A stretch of 32,749 nucleotides of DNA, taken from Pirellula staleyi DSM 6068 (lineage in GTDB: Bacteria > Planctomycetota > Planctomycetia > Pirellulales > Pirellulaceae). Made by a program: the position numbers and the translations under genes. The DNA lies in assembly GCA_945900945.1 (NCBI GenBank), contig CAMDKL010000061.1, positions 1 through 32,749 on the forward strand, written 5' to 3'. Positions 7,532-15,059 of this stretch are shown piece by piece (within the stretch, counting starts at the first letter, position 1; the number at the start of each line of letters is the position of its first letter). A model generated the notes under the pieces. That model ran no database searches, was not told the DNA's origin, and worked only from the letters and a program-made list of their open reading frames with translations.

Positions 7532-8512
7532 ATGACTTTCCAGTTGGCCTCAAAATTTCCGCAACAGTCCTTCCAATTGCCGTCTAGGGATTGCAATCGA
7601 CGAAGGTGGATGCAAGGAATTTCTTCCCTGGCGCTAGCCCAGAGTTTGCCATGCCATTGGACCTATGCGAAAGGGGCAAATGCATTTCAATTGAAATACC
7701 TCGTCTCTTCGTGCCTGTATGGATATGCTGATATTGCCATAATTCTCCCAGAGGTGTCGAAGCTGGGTGCGTCGGCGATCGATATTTGGCCCAAGGTGCA
7801 TGGCAATCAAAGAGAGCAATTGGAAGAGCTCGGTGTGGAACAATTCGCGAGTCTTTTGCAGAAACACAGTGTCTCACTTGGATGCATTACTCAATACAAA
7901 CTAGGACCTCTTGGACTGCAAGATGAAATGCGACTCGCCAAGCAATTGGGCTGCAAGACAATTGTGACAGGAGCCATTGGTCCCAAGGATGTCCACGGAG
8001 CTGAACTTAAAAAAGCCGTAGCGACATTTGTGGAGCAAATGAAGCCCCATTTAGCGGTCGCGGAAGAAACAGGCGTAACGATTGCTATTGAGAACCACTC
8101 GAGTAATCTCATCAACTCGCCCGATTCGTTGCGATATCTGCTTGAGCTTCGGCCGTCCAAACACTTGGCGATCGCATTCGCACCGTATCATCTGCCGCAA
8201 GACGAGAAGCTCCTTTCATCGCTGATGCAGGAATTGATGCCAGCCTTGGAGGTGTTTTACGCTTGGCAATTTGGCAATGGATGCATGACGCCATTGCCTA
8301 AGGAACAAGAGTTGCTCCAAATGCCTGGCCGAGGCAAACTGGATTTTGGTCCACTATTGCAAGTATTGAAGTCCAATCGCTTTCAAGGCTGGACTTCGAT
8401 TTTCATGCATCCGTTTCCTAGAGGAATACCAATTCTCGAGAAGACTGCGGATGTTACCGCGGAAATAAACCGCTCTCGTCATTTCCTCGAAGATCTTCTA
8501 CAAAAAGTTTAG
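7532..8512 (+). CDS. Exported TIM-barrel sugar phosphate isomerase/epimerase-like protein
   Basis: 326 residues from the ATG at 7532; the frame runs further upstream without a better start. The N-terminal region has a twin-arginine stretch (NRRRWMQGISSLALAQ, arginines 23-25), suggesting Tat export. The remainder is a xylose-isomerase-like TIM barrel of COG1082: GASAIDIWPKVHG early, EETGVTIAIENHSS with Glu187 and His189, and a late FQGWTSIFMHPFPRG. These acidic and histidine residues suit a divalent metal site used for aldose-ketose or epimer interconversion. The substrate is unknown. It shares the strand with the DJ-1 gene 45 bases downstream, and both may form one transcript. Confidence 0.82.
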   Translation: MTFQLASKFPQQSFQLPSRDCNRRRWMQGISSLALAQSLPCHWTYAKGANAFQLKYLVSSCLYGYADIAIILPEVSKLGASAIDIWPKVHGNQREQLEELGVEQFASLLQKHSVSLGCITQYKLGPLGLQDEMRLAKQLGCKTIVTGAIGPKDVHGAELKKAVATFVEQMKPHLAVAEETGVTIAIENHSSNLINSPDSLRYLLELRPSKHLAIAFAPYHLPQDEKLLSSLMQELMPALEVFYAWQFGNGCMTPLPKEQELLQMPGRGKLDFGPLLQVLKSNRFQGWTSIFMHPFPRGIPILEKTADVTAEINRSRHFLEDLLQKV

Positions 8513-8542
8513 GATTGAGATCGGATGGCGAGCCGTTTTTCT

Positions 8543-8547
8543 AGGAG
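8543..8547 (+). promoter_or_regulatory. Shine-Dalgarno for the long (exported) DJ-1 form
   Basis: AGGAG ends ten bases before the ATG at 8558, which begins the twin-arginine signal. It favours 8558 over the start 33 bases upstream, which has no such motif. Confidence 0.6.
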
Positions 8548-8557
8548 AAGTCAACCC

Positions 8558-9265
8558 ATGGAAATCGATCGACGACAATTTATTGCGAATTCAACCGCTG
8601 TCTCGGCGTTACTATTAGCAGCCAACTCACTTTCGGCCAACGGAGTCACCGAAAATACTAAAGAATCCCAACTTCAACAACAGGAGAAAGTAATGACACA
8701 GCCCAAAGTCTTAATTATCATTGGCGATGCCACAGAAACAGTCGACACGTTGTATCCCTTCTATCGGCTCATCGAGGGAGGCTACAAACCCGTCGTTGCA
8801 GCTCCCGAAAAGCGGCGATATCAAATGGTGCTGCATGAAGTGAAACCGGGCTGGACAATTACCAAGGAATGGGAAGGGTATTCGATCGAAGCAGACATCG
8901 CGTTCAAGGATATCAAGCCGGAGGAGTACGCAGGCATCTTCTTTAGTGGCGGCCGTGCTCCAGAGTACATTCGTGAAGATGTAGATTTGCTTCGTATCAC
9001 TCGCTGGTTTTGGGAAAACAATAAGCCTTGTGCAAGTGTTTGCCATGGAGTTGAGATTCCAGCTCGAGCCGGAATAGTTAAAGGTCTGAGAATGGCGACG
9101 GTAGCCAAGTGCAAGTTTGATTTAGAAGTGTGCGGTGGCATCTACGTCAATGAACCTTGCGTGATTGATCGTCACATGTTTAGTGGTCGAACGTATCATG
9201 ATAGTGGTGTCTTTATTGGCCCTTGGATCAAAGCGTTAGATGAATCCATAAGAAAAAGCACCTAG
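8558..9265 (+). CDS. DJ-1/PfpI family protein with twin-arginine signal
   Basis: 235 residues. The first 29 (MEIDRRQFIANSTAVSALLL...) form a Tat-type signal with RRQF at 5-8. The globular part begins MTQPKVLIIIGDATETVDTL at residue 46 and has the DJ-1/PfpI fold. Glu60 and the nucleophile elbow ASVCHGVE with Cys162-His163 fit the conserved acid and cysteine of the family, whose members act as proteases, glyoxalases/deglycases or chaperones. The precise activity cannot be chosen from sequence. Family members are normally cytosolic, so the export signal is unusual. A second in-frame ATG at 8693 has its own strong Shine-Dalgarno and would yield a 190-residue protein lacking the signal. The gene is convergent with the HSP90-like gene. 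Confidence 0.88.
   Translation: MEIDRRQFIANSTAVSALLLAANSLSANGVTENTKESQLQQQEKVMTQPKVLIIIGDATETVDTLYPFYRLIEGGYKPVVAAPEKRRYQMVLHEVKPGWTITKEWEGYSIEADIAFKDIKPEEYAGIFFSGGRAPEYIREDVDLLRITRWFWENNKPCASVCHGVEIPARAGIVKGLRMATVAKCKFDLEVCGGIYVNEPCVIDRHMFSGRTYHDSGVFIGPWIKALDESIRKST
8682..8695 (+). promoter_or_regulatory. Internal Shine-Dalgarno and ATG giving a possible cytosolic DJ-1 form
   Basis: AGGAG (8682-8686), six bases, then the in-frame ATG (8693-8695) lie exactly where the conserved DJ-1 domain starts. The spacing is better than that of the upstream start, so the site may drive a second, signal-less product. Confidence 0.5.
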
Positions 9266-9345
9266 AGAACGGCATAGTAAGACGCCTGACGGACGTCTAT
9301 GGACACGCTCTACGAGAAATCCTGGCTAAGACTGTGGACTAGTTT

Positions 9346-11217
9346 CTAAAGAGCGTCAGCGATGGACTCAAGATCTTCGGCTTGCATATCTTGAGCGGCT
9401 CTTTGGATTCGGGCACCTGCTTTGCTCAGCGCTGCAATTACGAGAATTCTCAAAACGTTGGCCAAAAGACTCGTAGTACCTTGTTCGAGAGCATGTCGCA
9501 CAAGGCGATGTTGGATATTGAGGACGATTTCATTTTTACCAGCAGGGCTACGTTGAAAATGCTGATCGATGAGACGCTGAAAGCCACGAGGCAATTCGCC
9601 ATTCTCACGCAATTCGTCGAATGTTCTGGAGAGTTCATACCGTTCATTGACGAAGGCCATGACGGGCTGGTTGTAAGAGGTCGAGGCCAAAAAAATGTTG
9701 GAATCTAATGACTCGAAGAAACTTTGCCATTCTTCCGAAGCATCGACTCGTTCATCCATTCCTAGAATCGACTCACAAAACTTTTCGGAGGACGGGCTGG
9801 CGGCACGCAGGTCGACTTGCTCGAGAGTGATTTCGCCCAACATCGCAGCGAGCAACGTTTCTTCAAAGCTCCGGAGGGTATGGATACAAGGGGTCGACCC
9901 GTTTGCAAAGAATTCGTTGAGCCATGCTTCTTGGCGTCGATCTGCGTTGTACCAAACCACAAAGTCTGCCTCGTCTTCGCCAATCGCGTCCGCCCGGCTT
10001 CTGCTAAGTATTTGTTCGACGGTCAATTCTCCGTGCGAAGTGATGAATTTGTATGTTGACTGCAGTAGCACGCGGAGCTTTTCATCGTGGATCGCCATAC
10101 CCGCGAACGTATAGCGATGCCAATGCAGAATGGACTGCCATCGGTGCGGTTGATTTCGAGTTAGCTCGTCAAAGTGGACATAGATTTCATCTGAAATCGT
10201 ATCGCAAACCGAGTCGAAAATCGCGTCTCGAACAAGATCTTCACGATTCGAAGTGGGTGAACAATTTGGGAGTTCAAGAACACCTCGAAGAAACGGGGCC
10301 CAAATAGGTACCAATTCTCGAATGTGGCGTGAAATGACCATCCTTCGAACGCTTACAGCTATGGTCGCATCGTCGGCGAAGCCGGGCGTGCGTTGGGGCG
10401 AAACGTACAACGCACCCTTGATCGCGACGGGTGCCTCTACGGCAATAAGAATTACATCCAGCGGGGTCTCGCCGAAATAGGATGCAATCTGTTCTTCGAC
10501 CGCATCGCTATCGGGGGTCGACTCTAGCCATGATGCTTGAATTAGATTCGAACGTGCGCTAGCATGATTGAGATGGATTGGAATGGGAAGAAAGTCCGCA
10601 TATTGCTTTACACCTGATTCCAGAAGTTCGGCGTCATCTGCGAAGACGGCGTAGTTGGGTTTGAGATAGAGGGTCACTGACGTACCGACCTCGGTTCGAT
10701 CAGAAGTAGAGAGCTCAATATCGGTACCCGCACCCGCTTCCCAACGGACCGCTTCTTCTCCTTCAAACCGCAAGCTTTCGACGACAATTTTGTCTGCCAG
10801 CATGAACGCGGAAAAAAGCCCAATACCAAACTGTCCAATTAAATTGCTACCATCCCGTTTGTTGGAATGCATGGAGATATCAAAAGCATCGGTGGCCCCC
10901 TTTTTAATGAGTCCAGTGATACCGATTCCCAGTGTCCCTAAATAGTCCTCCGCTTCGTTTGTCGACAGTCCGATTCCATCGTCGATGAACGTGAGCGTGC
11001 GAGCGACCGCATCTTGCAAAACATCAATGCGTCCGTGGTAAGACAAGTCGCGAGCGCGACGCCGCATGATGGCGTCGTGGGCGTTTTGAAGCAACTCGCG
11101 AACTGGAGTATTGGGGTGACTGTAGAGCGAAGTACCCATAATTTCGATAACGCCAGCGATATCGACTTTGAATGGAATGCGTTTTATTTTGCGCGGCGAA
11201 AGTGACTCCGGTTCCAT
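9346..11217 (-). CDS. HSP90-family chaperone (HtpG-like)
   Basis: 623 residues, close to the length of bacterial HtpG. The N-terminal GHKL ATPase is clear: RELLQNAHDAI at 40-50 supplies the catalytic Glu41 and Mg-binding Asn45, DDGIGL is at 79-84, the lid glycine motif GQFGIGLFSAFMLADKI at 128-144, and GTSVTLYL at 178-185. The middle domain (about 200-430) contains the recognisable SNREDLVRD segment of HSP90s. The C-terminal third is divergent and lacks strong similarity to HtpG that I can see. It therefore belongs to the HSP90 family but perhaps to a side branch and not to canonical htpG, so no symbol is given. Its ATG shares one base with the stop of the preceding nuclease-domain gene (TAATG), implying translational coupling. 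Confidence 0.87.
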   Translation of the reverse strand: MEPESLSPRKIKRIPFKVDIAGVIEIMGTSLYSHPNTPVRELLQNAHDAIMRRRARDLSYHGRIDVLQDAVARTLTFIDDGIGLSTNEAEDYLGTLGIGITGLIKKGATDAFDISMHSNKRDGSNLIGQFGIGLFSAFMLADKIVVESLRFEGEEAVRWEAGAGTDIELSTSDRTEVGTSVTLYLKPNYAVFADDAELLESGVKQYADFLPIPIHLNHASARSNLIQASWLESTPDSDAVEEQIASYFGETPLDVILIAVEAPVAIKGALYVSPQRTPGFADDATIAVSVRRMVISRHIRELVPIWAPFLRGVLELPNCSPTSNREDLVRDAIFDSVCDTISDEIYVHFDELTRNQPHRWQSILHWHRYTFAGMAIHDEKLRVLLQSTYKFITSHGELTVEQILSRSRADAIGEDEADFVVWYNADRRQEAWLNEFFANGSTPCIHTLRSFEETLLAAMLGEITLEQVDLRAASPSSEKFCESILGMDERVDASEEWQSFFESLDSNIFLASTSYNQPVMAFVNERYELSRTFDELRENGELPRGFQRLIDQHFQRSPAGKNEIVLNIQHRLVRHALEQGTTSLLANVLRILVIAALSKAGARIQRAAQDMQAEDLESIADAL

Positions 11218-11633
11218 TACAACTTACCCGCAATTTTTTCTAAAACCTCTTCGGTGACAAAGATCGGAAGAGGTGGCTGAAACGTCACAGCGATAGCAAT
11301 TGCATCCGACGGTCGGGAATCTATCTCGATGATTTCCTCGCCTCGCTTGAGTCGCAGATGGGCGAAGTACGTCTGGTCTTGAAGATCGGCAATGACCACA
11401 CTTTCAAGATGGGCGCCTAACGCCTCAGCAATGCTAACAATCAAATCATGGGTGAGCGGCCTTTGGGGATTCCCTTTTGCTTTGACGCGCCTGTCAATGC
11501 TGGTCGCTTCAAAAATTCCAATCAGAATTGGAAATTGCCGTTCGCCCTCAACCTCTTTTAAATAGATAACTTGGTTGTCGCTGATCTCGCTAATGATGAT
11601 GCGAGAGAGTTGCATTGGGACGAGTGTGGACAT
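11217..11633 (-). CDS. Bifunctional nuclease (BFN, DUF151) domain protein
   Basis: 138 residues from the ATG at 11633 (MSTLVPMQLSRIIISE); Met7 is an alternative, and the frame is open 22 residues upstream. The whole protein is one BFN/DUF151 domain: GERQFPILIGIFEATSIDR, then RPLTHDLIVSIAEALGAHLE, then FAHLRLKRGEEIIEIDSRPS followed by DAIAIAV, the family's most conserved block. Homologues include plant and bacterial proteins reported to have RNase/DNase activity and to respond to stress, but for most bacterial members the role is not established. It is directly upstream of the HSP90-family gene with overlapping stop and start codons, so it should be co-translated with it. Confidence 0.88.
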   Translation of the reverse strand: MSTLVPMQLSRIIISEISDNQVIYLKEVEGERQFPILIGIFEATSIDRRVKAKGNPQRPLTHDLIVSIAEALGAHLESVVIADLQDQTYFAHLRLKRGEEIIEIDSRPSDAIAIAVTFQPPLPIFVTEEVLEKIAGKL

Positions 11634-11708
11634 GATAGACAACAATGAGGCAGTTTGGATGAGGCTGAACGTACGAGGAGCTAGTGCAAGTATACACAAT
11701 TGAGTGCA

Positions 11709-13616
11709 TCATCGACGAGCGGGCTGCCACTGATTTGCAAATTGGTCCTGTTTGTACATTGGAAGGTAGCGGTAGTACACTTCTAAGCACATACATGCGA
11801 CGGCAGTCGAATAGACGCGGCCTCCGTATCCACCCCAAATGCAGGTTGGATTCCATGAGCCTTCCAATTGCCCACGCGGAACTTGCGTGGAGCAAAGCTG
11901 TTGCTTTAGCGATTCATTCCATTTCTCCCAAGCGTCCTCCATGGAATTGTTGTTGAAACCGTTGGGCGTCGGGGCGGTTGCCGTAGCACCTCGCAATTGA
12001 TACATGGCGATGGTGGCGTAGTACCAGTAATAGAGATTCTCTTCGCTGCGGCCCGGCATATTTTTCAGCAGCATGCGTTGGCCTTCTTCAATTGCCAGTG
12101 GGGACAAGGGGAAACCTTGCAGGAGTCGAGAGGCCATGGCTTCAGCGGTCATTGCGGGGGTCGCTTGTTCTGTCGATGCCCTCTGGCCAGATTGAATGCG
12201 GTATACTGCAAGACCGCCATCGCGGCCTGTACTTACCGAATCCAGAAACCGTTGCATGAGGAACCTGGATTGTTGTGGGAGGATGAAAGATCGGTGATTT
12301 GAAGCGCTGTTGAGCAACATGGCCTGCCAACCGAATTGACTGAGGTCGCCTGGGTCTTCGGTAGGGAATTCATAACGCCATCCACCGGTGCGAGGATTCA
12401 TGGCGTTCAGGCTGTATTGGCAGGCACTCTGAATCGCCGGCAACAAGGCATGGTCGCCTGTCATGCCATAGGCTTCAGCGAGGGACAGGGCCGCCATCCC
12501 ATGGCTATACATGCGAGCAAACCGGACCGTCGGCTCTCGTCCAATTTGTCCTCGGCCTGAAAGATCGCCCGACGGCAATTGCTGGGATAGCAAGTACCGA
12601 AGACCATTGGCGACGTTGTCCTTGTATTGACCATCGGTGTGCGTGTGGCCAGCCCCGAGGAATGCCAACAATGAAAGTCCGGTCATTGCGGTATTGGCTT
12701 TGAGACCAGCATTTTGCCGATTCTCGCCTTCGGCACGATTGGTTGCATTTGCGGTTTCACGGCCGGCCCCATGCTCGGCAGCATTCCAGCCACCATCGGG
12801 GCTTTGGGAACGTGCTAGCCAAGCTAATGCGAGCTCAACAGCAGCCTCGGTATTGACATCTCCTCCATTTTGCATCGTAAACTGGTGACGCAGCGAAGAG
12901 ATTCGCATTTGATAATTATTTGGTACCGGTTGTTGATCGAATCGTCGTTTGGGGGGAGCAGCGGGTTGCGTTAACGAATGGTCCAGGTCGGATGATGGCG
13001 CCGTTGATTTTTGAGGCGTGGGATCAATCTGCTTCGTTGGTGCCGCGAGTAGCGCAAGCTCTTCGGAACTCTCAAGAGACGGTAGCTCAGGCTCTTGACC
13101 CTCGCTGTTCGGTTCAGGCAGCGATAGGGCCGAAAAGGCTACAAGGTCTGGGAGCTTGGGGATTTCGTTGGTCAACGTGTCCGTCGGACTAGCCGGAGAA
13201 TCAACAGATCGTTTCAAAGGGGCTTCCCAAGGGGCTTGATGCGGTTCCTCGGGCTCCGCTTTGTGTTCTGAATTGTCTTCAGAATTGGGACTCTCCTCAG
13301 GTTGCTTTACCTCTTCCATCATCAAAAGAGGGACTGCCATTGAGACGTTCTCGATTCGCGAGCCACCTTGATTGCCGCCACCAAAGCCGGGTGCCACGAT
13401 TCGTGTTCCATACGCATACATCAACAGCCAAATGTGCGCGAGAAAGGCAAGTGCAATGCACTTGGTCAGCGATTTCGTTTGCCCCCATTTAGTCCATGAT
13501 GCTACCAGTAGCGAGATAGCCACGATCGCAAACAATAGCCCCAGTACAACGACCCAAATGCGACCACTACCCATGTCTCCGATGGCAGAGAGCGTTGCGA
13601 TAGATGCGATGGTCAT
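11709..13616 (-). CDS. Membrane-anchored squalene-cyclase-fold (alpha/alpha-toroid) protein in the TonB position of an ExbBD operon
   Basis: 635 residues. Two hydrophobic helices (about 19-42 and 51-69) anchor it. A long Pro/Glu/Ser-rich, low-complexity segment follows (about 100-235, for example PEESPNSEDNSEHKAEPEEP), like the periplasm-spanning linker of TonB. The C-terminal 380 residues form a prenyltransferase/squalene-oxidase-type toroid with repeats such as QSPDGGWN (271-278), NPRTGGWRYEFP (407-418) and GSWNPTCIWGGYGG near the end. The DXDD motif of true squalene-hopene cyclases is absent, so enzymatic cyclisation is unlikely. A binding or structural role is more plausible, as for other non-catalytic toroids. 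It starts six bases after exbD and is the last gene of the operon. The TonB-like role is inferred from order and architecture only. Confidence 0.8.
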   Translation of the reverse strand: MTIASIATLSAIGDMGSGRIWVVVLGLLFAIVAISLLVASWTKWGQTKSLTKCIALAFLAHIWLLMYAYGTRIVAPGFGGGNQGGSRIENVSMAVPLLMMEEVKQPEESPNSEDNSEHKAEPEEPHQAPWEAPLKRSVDSPASPTDTLTNEIPKLPDLVAFSALSLPEPNSEGQEPELPSLESSEELALLAAPTKQIDPTPQKSTAPSSDLDHSLTQPAAPPKRRFDQQPVPNNYQMRISSLRHQFTMQNGGDVNTEAAVELALAWLARSQSPDGGWNAAEHGAGRETANATNRAEGENRQNAGLKANTAMTGLSLLAFLGAGHTHTDGQYKDNVANGLRYLLSQQLPSGDLSGRGQIGREPTVRFARMYSHGMAALSLAEAYGMTGDHALLPAIQSACQYSLNAMNPRTGGWRYEFPTEDPGDLSQFGWQAMLLNSASNHRSFILPQQSRFLMQRFLDSVSTGRDGGLAVYRIQSGQRASTEQATPAMTAEAMASRLLQGFPLSPLAIEEGQRMLLKNMPGRSEENLYYWYYATIAMYQLRGATATAPTPNGFNNNSMEDAWEKWNESLKQQLCSTQVPRGQLEGSWNPTCIWGGYGGRVYSTAVACMCLEVYYRYLPMYKQDQFANQWQPARR

Positions 13617-13622
13617 GTTGGC

Positions 13623-14051
13623 TTAACGAATCGCTCCTGGCATTCGAACAGAAGCGACCGAAACGCCATCGATCCGTGCTCCGGATCTCGCTATTGCGTT
13701 ATGCACCTCGAACAATTGCTGCATGTTGACATCTTTGTCCGGTTTCATTTGAACCGTTGTGCCAGAGTAATTCCGCACTGCCTGCGTGAGTAAATTTGAT
13801 AGTTGCTCTAGCGTAACACGTTGGCTATCGCACTGAATGGATCCGTCGGCGGTAAGATAAACCACTTTGCTTGACGGTCCTTGCAGCATAGCACCGTTCG
13901 GTGTGACCTTGGCCAAGTTGATTTTGACGTTCGACTCGTCTTCTGCAAAATGGGTCCCCACCATGAAAAAGATGATCAGTAGAAACAGCACGTCAATCAT
14001 GCTGGTTAAATTCATGGTTGGCAATTCGTCTTGATTGAGCTTGAGTGGCAT
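13623..14051 (-). CDS. ExbD/TolR-family biopolymer transport protein
   Basis: 142 residues: a short cytosolic N-terminus (MPLKLNQDELPTMN), one transmembrane helix containing the essential aspartate in LTSMIDVLFLLIIFFMV, and a periplasmic domain of about 105 residues ending in the TolR-type GVSVASVRM. ExbD with ExbB forms a proton-driven stator that energises TonB- or TolA-like proteins. It begins nine bases after the exbB-like stop, with AAGGGA as ribosome-binding site, and is followed after six bases by the toroid protein. It is the second subunit of the putative energy-transducing complex; a general role for TonB receptors cannot be excluded. Confidence 0.92.
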   Translation of the reverse strand: MPLKLNQDELPTMNLTSMIDVLFLLIIFFMVGTHFAEDESNVKINLAKVTPNGAMLQGPSSKVVYLTADGSIQCDSQRVTLEQLSNLLTQAVRNYSGTTVQMKPDKDVNMQQLFEVHNAIARSGARIDGVSVASVRMPGAIR

Positions 14052-14060
14052 TATGTTCCC

Positions 14061-15059
14061 TTAAGCTGCTTTTCGTGCGCGCGAACGAGTTCGAGAGGTG
14101 TCGTTGTCTTGCAGTCCCTCGGCGCTGATGGCTTCGACGAGTCGCTGTGAGTGCAGATCCATTTCCATCATTAATTTGTCTGTCCGTCCGAGAAAAAACA
14201 TATACAAAAGGTAAGCTGGAATAGCGACAATCAAACCGGCAGCAGTGGTTAACAACGCTTGGCTGATTCCACCCGCGAGTAGGTCTGGTCGTCCCATTGC
14301 TTGTGCACCAGCGATGTCGTTGAACGCTTGTATCATGCCCATTACTGTACCTAGTAGACCGAGAAGCGGAGATACGTTGCTGATGGCATTGAATAATCTC
14401 AGATTGCGCCTCAGAAGATTTCCCTCACGCTCGCCGGCATCGAGAACGGCTTGTTCCACCTCGACCGACGGACGACCATATTTTTTGACTGCGGCAGACA
14501 GGATCACGGCGATGGGGCTTGGATTGCGTTCGCAAAGTTCCAATGCTTCGTCCCGGTCGACCTGTTGTTGTTGAAGCTGCTCAATCAGCCGCTTGACGAA
14601 CGGCCTAGGGATGACACGCCCTGTCCGGAGATGAATGAAACGCTCGAATGCAAACACGGTTAATACGAACGAACAGAGAGCGATGGGATACATCATCAAT
14701 CCGCCATCGTGGAAGATCTGCAATAAGTTTCGGACCGGAATTTTGGTCTCTTTTGACGGATCTACCGTTCCAGTCGGGGCGTTGGCAGCTGGGACCTGAA
14801 TGCTTGGCAAAGTATTGGCGGCGACGCGTGTGTCTGGTTGGCCAACGAGCGGGGACTGCGGCCTATTCGATTGAAACTGGGCTGAACCGCCGTTTGGGCC
14901 AGCTGAATAGTAGTTTGGAACTTGACTGAAGTTCTGACGCAATTGTGGGTCTTGGCCAATTGAATCGTCAGGAAAAACCACTAGGAACAATACCAACGCA
15001 AATACGAAGACAGTGTGACGGGAGCCAATGCTAGCGATGGGAGCGTGTTTCGTCATCAC
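14061..15059 (-). CDS. MotA/TolQ/ExbB proton-channel family protein with long periplasmic N-terminus
   Basis: 332 residues. There is a signal-like helix at about 14-35, a Gln/Asn/Pro-rich periplasmic stretch to about residue 108, then three membrane helices: GGLMMYPIALCSFVLTVFAF, the pair around ISNVSPLLGLLGTVMGMIQAF, and LLTTAAGLIVAIPAYLLYMF. The last two carry the ExbB/TolQ core with the conserved Thr/Gly residues facing the channel. The extended N-terminus is characteristic of ExbB-like proteins in Planctomycetes and some Proteobacteria. The GTG start overlaps the TPR gene's TGA by four bases; an ATG one codon later is equally possible. It pairs with the ExbD protein immediately downstream. 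Confidence 0.92.
   Translation of the reverse strand: MMTKHAPIASIGSRHTVFVFALVLFLVVFPDDSIGQDPQLRQNFSQVPNYYSAGPNGGSAQFQSNRPQSPLVGQPDTRVAANTLPSIQVPAANAPTGTVDPSKETKIPVRNLLQIFHDGGLMMYPIALCSFVLTVFAFERFIHLRTGRVIPRPFVKRLIEQLQQQQVDRDEALELCERNPSPIAVILSAAVKKYGRPSVEVEQAVLDAGEREGNLLRRNLRLFNAISNVSPLLGLLGTVMGMIQAFNDIAGAQAMGRPDLLAGGISQALLTTAAGLIVAIPAYLLYMFFLGRTDKLMMEMDLHSQRLVEAISAEGLQDNDTSRTRSRARKAA

Noticed and set aside
9280-9298. AGACG...CGTCT hairpin between the DJ-1 and HSP90 genes
   Set aside because: Only five base pairs and no T-run on either strand; too weak to call a terminator.
9695-10114. Plus-strand open frames of up to 139 codons inside the HSP90 gene
   Set aside because: Antisense shadows of a clear coding gene, with no family features of their own.
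11709-13616. True squalene-hopene cyclase
   Set aside because: The catalytic DXDD motif is absent, and the protein has a membrane anchor and a long disordered linker.
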